Shown one piece after another: positions 45,655 to 55,774 of a stretch of 64,000 bases of DNA. The position numbers and the translations under genes were made by a program. The notes under the pieces are model-generated. The model was not told the DNA's origin and did no database searches. It saw only the letters and a program-made list of their open reading frames with translations. The DNA comes from Inia geoffrensis (Eukaryota > Chordata > Mammalia > Artiodactyla > Iniidae): positions 18,391,592 through 18,455,591 of the forward strand of contig CM070905.1 of NCBI GenBank assembly GCA_036417435.1, read 5' to 3'. Within the stretch, counting starts at the first letter, position 1, and every line of letters starts with the position of its first letter.

Positions 45655-45880
45655 AACAATGATAATGGCTAAGGTCTACTGAGCTCTTATAATTTGCCAG
45701 GCACTGTGCTAAGCTTTGCATGAATTTCTTATTTAATTCTCACAACAACTCTATGAAGTTGTTATTATTATCTTCTCTCACCCAGAGAGGTTAGGCACCT
45801 TACCCGAGGTCCTACAGCTGGTGCATAGTGGGGCAGGGATTCAAGGCCAGTCAGCCAGACACCAGAGCATGTGGTATTAA
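45655..45880 (-). repeat. MIR SINE
   Basis: 'tgccaggcactgtgctaagc', 'ttaattctcacaacaactc', 'cccagagaggttaggcacc' and 'gggattcaaggccag': reversed MIR, including its tRNA-like end. Confidence 0.9.
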
Positions 45881-45884
45881 CTCC

Positions 45885-46225
45885 TGGTCAGGCTGCCTCC
45901 CTCAGTATGTGGGATGGCTACGACCAAAGGCATCCTCCCACCCTCCAAGGGGCAGTTCCAGGTTGTCGAAGTCCTCAGGCATGAGAGGCTGGTGCTGCCG
46001 ATTCTGTTGAAGCCCAGGGGACAGCACAGAGAGTGACAGTGGGCCCAGCAGAGGATGCCAGCAAGCATCCCACCATGGGATGTTCTCACCAGAACACGTG
46101 TTCCTCTAGAGCACAGAAGGTCAGGGAGGTGCTAACCAGCCTGGCCCAGCGAAGGGCTCCTTGAACCCTGAGGCCAGACCACACCAAAACCAACTGCAAT
46201 GGGTTAGTCTACAGCCACCTACAAT
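45885..46225. other. unassigned non-coding DNA
   Basis: Frames of 60-70 codons only. Nothing recognised. Confidence 0.4.
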
Positions 46226-46229
46226 CCTT

Positions 46230-46620
46230 CAGTAGGAGGATGTTTAATGACACAGGCAAATGTTCATGAGACACTAAATTAAAAAACCAGTTCCTAGCAG
46301 TTTGTAAATATGAGCTCATTAAACGTGTGTATTACGTATATTATACAAATCTAACGTGTAAGTGTATGTGTATACATATATATGTATGTATATACATAGA
46401 AAGAAGATTAAAAAGATAGGCTCAAAAATGAAAAATGATTATGGGGGGTTTTTATTCTATTTTATGCTTTTCTGCATTTTCTAAATTTTTCACAAGTAAA
46501 TATATTTTGTAGAAATGTACAAAATACCATACTTTTACAATGAAACATGTAAACATACTTTGTAACTAAACATTTAAATATATTTTGTAGAAGTGTACAA
46601 AATATATACTTTTGTGATTA
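46230..46620 (+). repeat. probable old LINE 3' end with a 78-bp partial duplication
   Basis: 'tatacatatatatgtatg', 'ttctattttatgcttttctgc' and 'cattttctaaatttttcac' fit an old LINE/ancient-repeat end. The word aaatatattttgtaga starts at 46498 and again at 46576, each followed by near-identical sequence. Confidence 0.4.
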
Positions 46621-46624
46621 AAGA

Positions 46625-47240
46625 ATGGCCAATATGAAGACACAAATATTTAACTCTTTCTTGGCAATTTAATCCTACACCAATCTATTTCAAAAAATTA
46701 AATCCTACAACTACTAGGCTCAGACAGATCCATATTGAGCTTATTGGTTACAGATGGGATGTCAGCCCTTAAAGAGATGAGGTGCTTTGCCCAGGAGGGA
46801 GCTTCAGCTCTCCCAAGAGGAACCTAATCCAACAAAGGTGTTTGGCTTAATGACAAGAATTTTCATTGCAAAAATATTTTCCATTCTTTAATCAGAGCCT
46901 AATCCAAAAGAAACTTCAGATACCCGTCATGGTACTTTCCATTTAAAATCTCTACCTCCCTCTCATTTCAGTCTCAATAGCATTCCTTTGCTTCGCAAAT
47001 TAATGAAAAAGCTGGGAATTGTAAAAGTCTCTGTCAAATTGTCACCCTTTTTATTAATCCCTCAAATTGTAATAGTGTGTAACTGAATTTTTAATCAACA
47101 TCCTAGGACTAATGCAACAAATGAGAAATGTCTACTTTATGAAGACAAAAACTTATTCCAGTTAACTTTCATGAATCCAAACATTCTGGGAAATCTTGGT
47201 GTGAAATTACTTTCACAGCCTATGGGTAACCATCTAAATG
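46625..47240. other. unassigned non-coding DNA
   Basis: No frame over 60 codons and no repeat recognised. Confidence 0.45.
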
Positions 47241-47244
47241 ATAA

Positions 47245-47410
47245 TAATAAATAATCATACCATGTATTTATACATTATTCCATTTATCCTCAAAACTTCC
47301 CCCAAACTTTGTATTGCTTCCATGGCATGGAGAAGGCCCTGAGCTGTGAAGTTGTTTGCCAAGAACACAGAGTTGGCAAATGAAAGTGGCTTGAGTTTTT
47401 GGAAACAGCT
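47245..47410 (-). repeat. MIR SINE fragment
   Basis: Diverged reversed MIR: 'ttatccataccatg'-like start, 'ttccatttatcctcaaaac', 'gttgtttgccaagaacacag'. Confidence 0.45.
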
Positions 47411-47634
47411 ATAAGTTATTCAGACCAAAGTCCTATGACTCAAGGGGATCCTCAATCGATGGCTAAGTCAGTGAGGAAATACTCATTGGACACTGTTCAT
47501 GAAACAGTCCCTGTATGTTCACTCTGAGGAGACTATTAGATGAATAACTAGTGGTCCCAGCTGCCATCAAACTGGGTAATCGTAGTTTTTGGTCAAAAAA
47601 TGAGGTGTCACTATGATGTAACAAGACTGATGTG

Positions 47635-47667
<33 letters not shown>
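47635..47667 (+). repeat. (TG)n microsatellite
   Basis: About 14 TG units. Confidence 0.95.
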
Positions 47668-47668
<1 letters not shown>

Positions 47669-47794
47669 TAGATCTGCTCTGAGGTCTCCATTAGTATCCA
47701 TCTCCTTGAAGGTACCAGGGACTTTTTAGATGTTAGGCAGAGTATGATGCTATGAACATAGGTGTGCAAATATCTCTTCAAGACCCTGCTTTCA

Positions 47795-47995
47795 TGCAAA
47801 CTATTATATATAGTATAGATAAACAACAAGGTCCTAATGTGTAGCACAAGGAACTATATTCAATAACCTGTGATAAACCATAAAGGAAAAGAACATGAAA
47901 ATGAATATATATGTATGTAGAACTGATTGTATAGCAGAAATTAACATGACATTGTAAATCAACTATACCTCAATAAAATTTTTTTTAAAAGACAC
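47795..47995 (+). repeat. L1 3' end
   Basis: 'gataaacaacaaggtcctaa', 'tattcaataacctgtgataa', 'gtatagcagaaattaacatg' and 'gtaaatcaactatacctc' followed by aataaaa: an artiodactyl-type L1 3' terminus in plus orientation. Confidence 0.75.
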
Positions 47996-47999
47996 TGCT

Positions 48000-48705
48000 T
48001 TCAATTATTTTGGGTTTATAGCCAGAAGTGGAATGCTAGATCATATGGCAGTTCCATATTTAATTTTTTGAAAACCACCATACTGTTTTCCATCGCTGCT
48101 GTACCATTTTACATCCTCAACAGTACACAGAAGTTCCAGTTTCTTCACATCCTAACACCTGTTATTTTCCATGTTTGTTTATTTTTTATAATAGCCATCC
48201 TAAAGGGTGTGAGGTAGTATATCTTTGTAGTTTTGATTTGTGTTTCCCTGATAATTAGTGACGTTGAGCATCTTTCATGTGCTTATTGGCCTTTTGTGAT
48301 CTTCTTTGGAGAAATGTCTTTTCGAGTCCTTTGTCCATTTTTGAATCAAGTTGGGTTTTTTTGTTGTTGAGTTTTATGAGTTCTCCATATATTCTGGATA
48401 TTAATCTCTTGTCAGATATATGATTTGCACAGATTTTCTTCCATCCTGTGGGTTGTCTTTTTACTCTGTTGATTGTGTCTTCTGTGGCACACATTTTAAA
48501 ATTTTCTTAAAGCCCAGTCTATTTATTTTTTCTTTTCTTGCCTGTGCCTTTGGTGTCACATCCAAGAAATTATCACCAAATCCAATATCCTAAAGTTTTG
48601 CCCTGTGTTTTCTTCTAAGAGTTTTATAGTTTTAGGTCTTACATTTAGGTTTTTAATCCATTGGGGGTTAATTTTTAATCTACGTTGTTAGGTAAAGGTT
48701 GGCCA
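48000..48705 (-). mobile_element. L1 ORF2 C-terminal region and 3' part
   Basis: The minus strand at 48255-48494 encodes an L1 ORF2-like stretch ('[14 protein letters not shown]', '[16 protein letters not shown]', '[16 protein letters not shown]'). Plus-strand text also matches reversed L1: 'agcatctttcatgtgcttatt' and 'tgataattagtgacgttgagc'. Broken by stops; abuts an L1 end in the opposite orientation. Confidence 0.88.
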
Positions 48706-48709
48706 CAGG

Positions 48710-49750
48710 TACTCTTTGAAATTGCAAACATTTTTCTGATATTCCTTTCTATAAACTCCAACAGCTACATAAGTAAAGAGGACCCCTCCCCCCCCCAAAA
48801 AAACCCTCATTTTTTTCATATTTTGATTGGCAGGAATAATCACATCTTTATCACATTCTCTATTCAAAACATCAAATGTCACAATTTCAATAAAATTGTA
48901 TTTACAAAAGCTTGCCTAATAAATACAACTGCTTCGGAAGAAATGCTGACCGTAGAAACAGCTGTTACTGCTGAAAATTTTGGGGCTATGTTACTACCTT
49001 CTTCTAAACTGCTTCCTCTGGGATGGTCTTCCCTTGTTGTTAAAGAAATGTGCTGTGACTTGTCTGTGCCCATGGAGCGTCCAATCTAGTCTCTAGCACC
49101 AGAAATGCCCTCCTGAGAGGTGCACGGATCAGGGCTGCATACTTCTCACCACGTGGCGGGTGCTCATTTCTTGCAGAATGAAGGATGGATATCTTCTCTT
49201 TCTGGTCTTGGCAGGTTGGCTATTATGTTCTTTTTGCAGCCCTTTTATTGTTTGTATTTGCTTCACAATTCAAAACAGTCTTGAGTACACCCCCATCCAA
49301 TCTCTTAAAATCATCCCTAAAAAATCTTTTTTTCTTTGTTGGTCGGCTGGCTTAAAGATTTGTCAAGTCCAAATCGGATAGGGAGACAATTGTAACACAT
49401 TTAATTCCCCCAAATCATTGATTTGTCTCTGTATTGGGTCATAGAAAATGATGTGCATACTTCACCTACCCATTCATTTGTTTCCACTCCCCAAACACAA
49501 TAGAATTAATAGCTCTCACATTTTATGAGTTTTCTATGTTCCAGAAAAAAATGTTGGGTGCTTGACTTACATGTTAGTTCATTAAGTACTCAGCGTAACT
49601 CTGTGAGTGGATGTTATCAGCCTTAATTTATAAACAAATAAATCTATTTGTAATTAAGTCTGAAGTTTGGCGAAGCACTCCTCAGTATCGAAAAGCATAT
49701 TATTACTTTCATAATTGCTTGAAAATGTCCCATGGCACTTTTCCTATGCT
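48710..49750. other. unassigned non-coding DNA
   Basis: A 134-codon frame (48685-49089) starts inside the L1 and has no domain. A diverged MIR-like piece lies around 49570-49650. Confidence 0.4.
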
Positions 49751-49754
49751 GCAA

Positions 49755-49850
49755 TGCAGCTTTGGGGTTTGAAAGATATGAGTTTGAATCTTCGCCTTGC
49801 CACTTGCTTTACTGGGACTTTAGACAAGTTGCTTACATTCCCCTAGGACT
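49755..49850 (+). repeat. MIR SINE fragment
   Basis: 'gagtttgaatcttcgccttg', 'ccacttgctttactgggac' and 'agacaagttgcttac' in MIR order. Confidence 0.6.
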
Positions 49851-49854
49851 GTTT

Positions 49855-50510
49855 CCCAGGATGCAGTGTGGGCCAGTGGGGACCAGGAACTCCCACTAGC
49901 AAGTACTGTGGGCATTAGGGAGGCACTATAATGGAGTGTCTAGTTCTGGGTCAGCTCCTCCCCTCTCTAGGACACTTTGGGAAGGACAAGTGTCAAAGTC
50001 TCAACACCCCGAAGAAACCTCTTCTTGGGAGTTAGGGTTTGGTCAGGACTCCCTAAGAGCTGCCTGAGTCATAAGAAAACATGAGTCTCTAATGCTCCCT
50101 GAAATACTTCCAGAATGGGTCTCCAGGGCCTACCTCACACAAAATGCATCAGGGAGGAGGCTCTACGGTTCCTCCATGTTAATCTGCAATAGGTTTAGCA
50201 CTTCCACTTGCTTATTAGCAAAGGGACCTCTTTGCTGGGTAGTTTCCCCTGTATTTTGGGTGTATCCCAGGCCCATGGATCTCTGGAAGCATTCAAAGTA
50301 TTACCATACAGTAGTTACTAAGGCGACGCAGGAATATTTAGCCATTATTTTTAAAAAGGTGTTGAATGGGTTTGCAGAAGGACTTAGCAAAGGGCACTTT
50401 GGAGTTTGCAATATTCCATCAGAAAGGTCTCTGCAGGAACATTACTCCTGTAGGTTCTCGGTTATAAATATTTAAAAGTCTGAGTCCACGTGTCCGTTCT
50501 CTACGTCTGC
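49855..50510. other. unassigned non-coding DNA
   Basis: A 127-codon plus frame (50092-50475) has no recognisable family; no flanking splice signals or promoter were seen. Confidence 0.4.
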
Positions 50511-50514
50511 ATCT

Positions 50515-50722
50515 GGGGAGGGTGGGATGAATTGGGAGGTTAGGTTTGACATAACACATAGCTCAGCTCGGTGTTATATGATGACCTAGATGAGGGGAAT
50601 GGGGGTGGGGAGGGAGGTCCAAGAAGGAGGGGATATATGTATACGTATAGCTGATTCACTTCATTGTACAGCAGACACTAACACACCATTGTAAAGCAAC
50701 TATATTCCAATAAGAAAAAAAA
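50515..50722 (+). repeat. L1 3' UTR end with G-quadruplex tract
   Basis: 'cataacacatagctcagctc', a G-rich purine run at 50594-50630, 'atatagctgattcacttcat', 'tgtaaagcaactatattcc' and terminal aataagaaaaaaa. The G run (gggg, ggggg, gggg, ggg with 1-3-bp loops, 50594-50614) is the L1 3' UTR polypurine feature. Confidence 0.8.
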
Positions 50723-50724
50723 GT

Positions 50725-51370
50725 CTGAGCACACAGAATGCCAAATTTGTCTATCAGCTCTGCAAATAAAACTACCTGTTATTTTTCCATTTAGTACTAC
50801 ACATTTCCTAATTTATACATGCCCCAAATCAAGCGATTCCTGCCTTATACAGTGGTTTGTTTCTCCCTGGAGTAGCCTCAAGTGAGCCAGTTGCTAAGAA
50901 GACTGATGGTTTTATTTGCAGTTTGTTCTCAGTCCTTGACCTCAGAGAAACTGCTTTCATGAGAGGTTAGGACTCTGCTGTGGGGGGAGCAGGGGTGGGG
51001 GTGATAGTGGTGAGGGAGCAGCTTCTTCTGGAACAAGACCATCCAAGGCCCTTTCCGACCTGCTCCATGAGGACTGTGAAGAGTAAGGGTCTCCTTTCTC
51101 AGGAAGCCTTTCTCCTCATCTTGGCAAAGCCAGAGACCACGTGTACACCAGCATTAATACATTTTGCGGGGCAACAGGCAGAAGGGAATCAAATCTATCT
51201 TTGCCTGAGGACTTGAGAATTTCCTGGCCCTTTCTTACCCGCCCATAAGTATTCCTTATGCCTACTTTCTAGCTCCCTGTGCAGAAGGAAGCAGAGAAAA
51301 AAGAACTAGCTGATTGCTGTTTAAAAGTGAGGCGAAGGACCACATCAGTCATTCTGAAATATAAGCCTAA
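50725..51370. other. unassigned non-coding DNA
   Basis: A 78-codon frame at 50980-51216, G-rich start, no domain. Nothing else recognised. Confidence 0.4.
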
Positions 51371-51371
51371 A

Positions 51372-51497
51372 GGGAATTCCCTGGCGGTCCAGTGATTCCA
51401 CTGATCTCCACGATTCCACTGCAGGGGGCACCAGTTTGATACCTGGTCGGGGAACTAAGATCCCACGTGTTTTGATGCAGCCAAAAAAAAAAAAAGA
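51372..51497 (+). mobile_element. CHR-1 type SINE
   Basis: 'gggaattccctggcggtcca', 'gcagggggcaccagtttgat', 'ggggaactaagatcccacg' and A tail. A short piece ('ttccactgat') appears duplicated in the head. Its A tail meets the T-rich end of the minus-strand L1 directly. Confidence 0.92.
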
Positions 51498-51869
51498 AAA
51501 AGAAAGAAATCTTTATTTATTTATTTTGAATTTTATTTTATTTATTTTTTTATACAGCAGGTTCTTATTACTCATCAATTTTATACACATTAGTGTATAC
51601 ATGTCAATCCCAATCTCCCAATCCATCACACCACCATCTCCACCCCCACCCCACCCCCTGCTGCTTTCCCCCCTTGGTGTCCATACATTTGTTCTCTACA
51701 TCTGTGTCTCAACTTCTGCCCGGCAAACCGGTACATCTGTACCATTTTTCTAGGTTCCACATACATGTGTTAATATATGATATTTGTTTTTCTCTTTCTG
51801 ACGTACTTCACACTGTATGACAGTCTCTAGATCCATCCACGTCTCAACAAATAACACAATTTCGTTCCT

Positions 51870-52217
51870 TTATATGGCTGAGTAATATTCCATTGTATAT
51901 ATGTACCACATCTTCTTTATCAATTCTCCTGTCAGTGGACATTTAGGTTGCTTCCATGACCTGGCTATTGTAAATAGTGCTGCAATGAACATTGGGGTGA
52001 ATGTGTCTTTTTGAATTATGGTTTTCTCTGGGTATATGCCCAGTAGTGGGATTGCTGCATCATATGGTAATTCTACTTTTAGTTTTTTATGGAACTGCCA
52101 TACTGTTCTCCATAGTGGCTGTTTCAAATTACATTCCCACCAACAGTGCAAGAGGGTTCCCTTTCCTCCACACCCTGTCCAGCATTTATTGTTTGTAGAT
52201 TTTTTGATGATGGCCAT
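51870..52217 (-). pseudogene. L1 ORF2 C-terminal segment with Cys motif
   Basis: 115 codons, again in the same frame after a single stop. Contains '[21 protein letters not shown]', the cysteine-rich C-terminal motif of ORF2p, then '[16 protein letters not shown]' and '[12 protein letters not shown]'. It stops at TAA where the family has a lysine codon. ORF2 is thus broken by only three nonsense codons apart from the internal deletion. Confidence 0.92.
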
Positions 52218-52235
52218 TCTAACTGGTGTGAGGTG

Positions 52236-52733
52236 CTACCTCATTGTAGTTTTGATTTGCATTTCTCTAATAATTAGTGATGTTGAGTAGCTTTTCATGT
52301 GCTTCTTGGCCATCTGTATGTCTTCTTTGGAGAAATGTCTATTTAAGTCTTCTGCCCATTTTTGGATTGGGTTGTTTGTTCTTTTAATATTGAGCTGCAT
52401 GAGCTGTTTATATACTTTGGAGATTAATCCTTTGTCCGTTGATTCATTTGCAAATATTTTCTCCCATTCTGAGGGTTGTCTTTTCATCTTGTTTATGGTT
52501 TCCTTTGCTGTGCAAAAGCTTTGAAGTTTCATTAGGTCCCATTTGTTTATTTTTGTTTTTATTTTCATTACTCTAGGAGGTGGATCAAAAAATGTCTTGC
52601 TGTGATGTATGTCAAAGAGTGTTCTTCCTATGTTTTCCTGTAAGAGTTTTATAGTGTCCGGTCTTACATTTAGGTCTTGAATCCATTTTGAGTTTATTTT
52701 TGTGTATGGTGTTAGGGAGTGTTCTAATTTCAT
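52236..52733 (-). pseudogene. L1 ORF2 downstream segment, same frame
   Basis: 165 codons from the first ATG, in the same reading frame as the 631-codon part and separated from it by the TGA near 52797. Contains '[18 protein letters not shown]', '[14 protein letters not shown]', '[17 protein letters not shown]' and '[20 protein letters not shown]', the conserved region after the RT domain. A TAG ends it where the family has an aromatic codon. Confidence 0.92.
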
Positions 52734-52796
52734 TCTTTTACATGTAGCTGTCCAGTTTTCCCAGCACCACTTATTGAAGAGACTGTCTTTTCTCCA

Positions 52797-54692
52797 TCAT
52801 GTATCCTTGTCTCCTTTGTCATAGATTATTTGACCATAGGTGCTTGGGTTTATCTCTGGGCTTTCTATCTTGTTCCATTGATCTATGTTTCTGTTTTTGT
52901 GCCAGTACCATATTGTCTTGACTACTGTAACTTTGCAGTATAGTCTGAAGTCAGGGAGTCTGATTCCTCCAGCTCGGTTTTTTTCCCTCAAGACTGCTTT
53001 GGCTATTTGGGGTCTTTTGTATCTCCATACAAATGTTAAGATTTTTTGTTCTAGTTCCATAAAAAATGCCACTGGTAATTTGATAGGGATTGCATTGAAT
53101 CTGTAGATTGCTTTGGGTAGTATAGTCATTTTCACAATATTGATTCTTCTGATCCAAGAACATGGTATATCTCTCCATCTGTTGGTATCATCTTTAATTT
53201 CTTTCATGAATGTCTTATAGTTTTCTGCGTACGGGTCTTTTGTCTCCCTAGGTAGGTTTATTCCTAGGTATTTTATTCTCTTTGTTGCAGTGGTAAATGG
53301 GAGTATTTCCTTAATTTCTATTTCAGATTTTTCATCATTAGTGTATAGGAATGCAAGAGATTTCTGTGCATTAATTTTGTATCCTGCAACTTTACCAAAT
53401 TCATTGGTTAGCTCTAGTAGTTTTCTGGTGGTATCTTTAGGATTCTCTGTGTATAGTATCATGTCATCTGCAAACAGTGACAGTTTTATTTCTTCTTTTC
53501 CAATTTGTATTCCTTTTATTTCTTGTTCTTCTCTGATTGCCGTGGCTAGGACTTCCAAAACTATGTTGAATAATAGCGGTGAGAGTGGACATCCTTGTCT
53601 TGTTCCTGATCTTAGAGGAAACGCTTTCAGTTTTTCACCATTGAGAATGATGTTTGCTGTGGGTTTGTCGTATATAGCCTCTTTTATGTTGAAGTAGGTT
53701 CCCTCTATGCCCACTTTCTGGAGAGTTTTTGTCATAAATGGGTGTTGAATTTTGTCAAAAGCTTTTTCTGCATCTATTGATATGATCATATGGTTTTTAT
53801 TCTTCAATTTCTTAATATGATGTATCACATTGATTGATTTGCGAATACCAAAGAATCCTTGCATCTCTGGGATAAATCTCACTTGATCCCACTCTTTGAT
53901 TTCTTCAGTGATCTCTTGGTTATTTAGTAATGTATTATTCAGCCTCCATGTGTTTGTGTTTCCTACATTTTTTTCCCTGTAATTCATTTCTAATCTCATA
54001 GCGTTGTGGTCAGAAAAGATGCTTGATATGATTTCAATTTTCTTAAATTTACTGAGGCTTGATTTGTGACCCAAGATGTGATCTATCCTGGAGAATGTTC
54101 CGTGCGCACTTGAGAAGAAAGTGTAATCTGCTGTTTTTGGATGGAATGTCCTATAAATATCAATTAAATCTATCTGGCCTATTGTGTCATTTAAAGCTTC
54201 TGTTTCCTTATTTATTTTCTGTTTGGATGATCTGTCCATTGGTGTAAGTGAGGTGTTAAAGTCCCCCACTATTATTGTGTTACTGTTGATTTCCTCTTTT
54301 ATAGCTGTTAGCAGTTGCCTTATGCATTGAGGAGCTCCTATGTTCGGTGCATATATATTTATAATTGTTATATCTTCTTCTTGGATTGATCCCTTGATCA
54401 TTATGTTGTGTCCATCCTTGTCTCTTGTAACACTCTTTATTTTAAAGTCTATTTTATCTGATATGAATATTGCTACTCCAGCTTTGTTTTGATTTCCATT
54501 TGCATGGAATATCTTTTTCCATCCCCTCACTTTCAGTCTGTATGTGTCCCTAGGTCTGAAGTGGGCCTCTCGGAGACAGTATATATATGGGTCTTGTTTT
54601 TGCATCCATTCAGCAAGCCTGTGTCTTTTGGTTGGAGCGTTTAATCCATTCACGTTTAAGGTAATTATCGATATGTATGTTCCTATGACCAT
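52797..54692 (-). pseudogene. L1 ORF2: endonuclease joined in frame to reverse transcriptase
   Basis: 631 codons are open. Residues 1-240 are the AP-like endonuclease: LNVNGLN (12-18), a catalytic-type E (42), GDFNT (143-147), SRIDHILG (201-208) and SDHNA (227-231). Near residue 269 the sequence jumps from the start of the linker (ITEEIKEW) to the reverse-transcriptase fingers ([10 protein letters not shown]), so roughly 1 kb of the linker and early RT is absent although the frame is kept. The RT part has [11 protein letters not shown] (305-315), [10 protein letters not shown] (363-372) and the active-site FADD (407-410). A TGA at 52797-52799 ends it; the same frame continues beyond. ORF2p normally nicks DNA and primes reverse transcription; this one lacks essential RT regions and is presumed dead. 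Confidence 0.93.
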
Positions 54693-54764
54693 TTTCTTAA
54701 TTGTTTTGGGTTTGTTTTTGTAGGTCCTTTTCTTCTCTTGTGTTTCCCACTTAGAGAAGTTCCT

Positions 54765-55048
54765 TTAGCATTTGTTGTAGAGCTGGTTTGGTGGTGCCGA
54801 ATTCTCTTAGCTTTTGCTTGTCTGTAAGCCTTTTGATTTCTCCATTGAATCTGAATGAGATCCTTGCCGGGTAGAATAATCTTGGTTGTAAGGTTCTTCC
54901 CTTTCATCACTTTAAGTATATCATGCCACTCCTTTCTGGCTTGTAGAGTTTATGCTGAGAAATCAGCTGTTAACCTTATGGGAGTTCCCTTGTATGTTAT
55001 TTGTCGTTTTTCCCTTGCTGCTTTAAATAATTTTTCTTTGTCTTTAAT
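54765..55048 (-). pseudogene. L1 ORF1 C-terminal fragment
   Basis: Read on the minus strand, this encodes the C-terminal RNA-binding end of L1 ORF1: an 'IRLTADFSA' block, then 'RKEWHDILKVM', 'ISFRFNGEIK' and 'LQQMLKELL' before the stop. An in-frame TAA follows FSA where the family has a charged codon. The N-terminal coiled coil and RRM are missing because the element is 5'-truncated here. A frame at 54683-54910 in another register is a shadow. Confidence 0.85.
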
Positions 55049-55069
55049 TTAAAAAAAATTAATTTAAAC

Positions 55070-55570
55070 CTAAAAAGTCAATCTGAGGTGCTGGTTAAAA
55101 TGCATATTCCTGGGCCCCACTTCCAGCAAATCTAGTTCATTAGTTCCAAGCCCCCTGATGATGGCTTCCAGACTAGTTACCAGGGTAACTCTGGCAATTA
55201 CTTAATCCACCCCAGCTGATACATCCCAAGGTTTTAGACTTCATTGATCCCCAGCCTGGGGCCAAATATCCAGTCATCATTGAACTCTTAGCCAGTCACT
55301 GATTCACTGCTCTTTGTTGTAACTCTGCTTCCTGTTCAAGTACATGATCACACAGTCCTCCTATATAACAACAGTTCCAAGTTCCTGTGTTCCTCCTCCT
55401 CTGTTGTCAGGGACACCCCCAGGCAAGGCAAAGGGAAACAAGAGGAGCTGTTTTTCAGTGGAGTGAAAAGGCTCTTTGGTCCATCTTTCTCTCCCAATGC
55501 TTGCTCCCCCGTCCCATCCACTCCTCCAACTGGCATATTGGTCATTTCTCACATTTTTTTAGTAAATAAA
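55070..55570. other. possible hAT fragment (55075-55170), then unassigned
   Basis: 'gtgctggttaaaatgcatattcc' and 'gggccccacttccagc' resemble MER58/MER20-type hAT pieces. The rest shows only 60-65-codon frames. Confidence 0.35.
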
Positions 55571-55574
55571 ATCA

Positions 55575-55768
55575 CAGTCACATCAGAGCTAAGCAGCACC
55601 TTTGAAAGGACCTGGTCCTACCTCCTTACTTTCCCAGAAAGTAAACTAAAGGAGAGAGAGGTTAAGGGACTTACCCAAGGTCACACAGCCAACAGGGGCA
55701 ATGGTGGGGTTCAAACCCAGGCAGTCTGGCTCCAGCACTTCTGCTTTAACCTCCATGCTCTACGGTGC
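55575..55768 (-). repeat. MIR SINE
   Basis: 'gaggttaagggacttaccc', 'aaggtcacacagccaac', 'ttcaaacccaggcagtctgg' and 'ctccagcacttctgctttaa': reversed MIR with its tRNA-like end. Confidence 0.88.
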
Positions 55769-55774
55769 ATAGAT

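Larger units (their letters stand above)
51500..55048 (-). mobile_element. L1 retrotransposon, 5'-truncated, internally deleted ORF2
   Basis: On the minus strand the element runs from within ORF1 (55048) through the ORF1/ORF2 spacer, ORF2 (54692 to 51870) and the 3' UTR to an A-rich end near 51500. The 3' UTR has a G-rich purine tract (C-rich on plus, 51638-51672). About 3.5 kb of an approximately 6-kb family remain. Few disabling changes are present, so it is among the younger L1s of the window. No clear TSD was found; the left end is complicated by the CHR-1 SINE. Confidence 0.93.

Noticed and set aside
48685..49089. 134-codon plus-strand frame
   Set aside because: Begins in antisense L1 sequence and shows no conserved motif.
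50092..50475. 127-codon plus-strand frame
   Set aside because: No recognisable domain, no acceptor/donor pair and no upstream promoter; consistent with chance.
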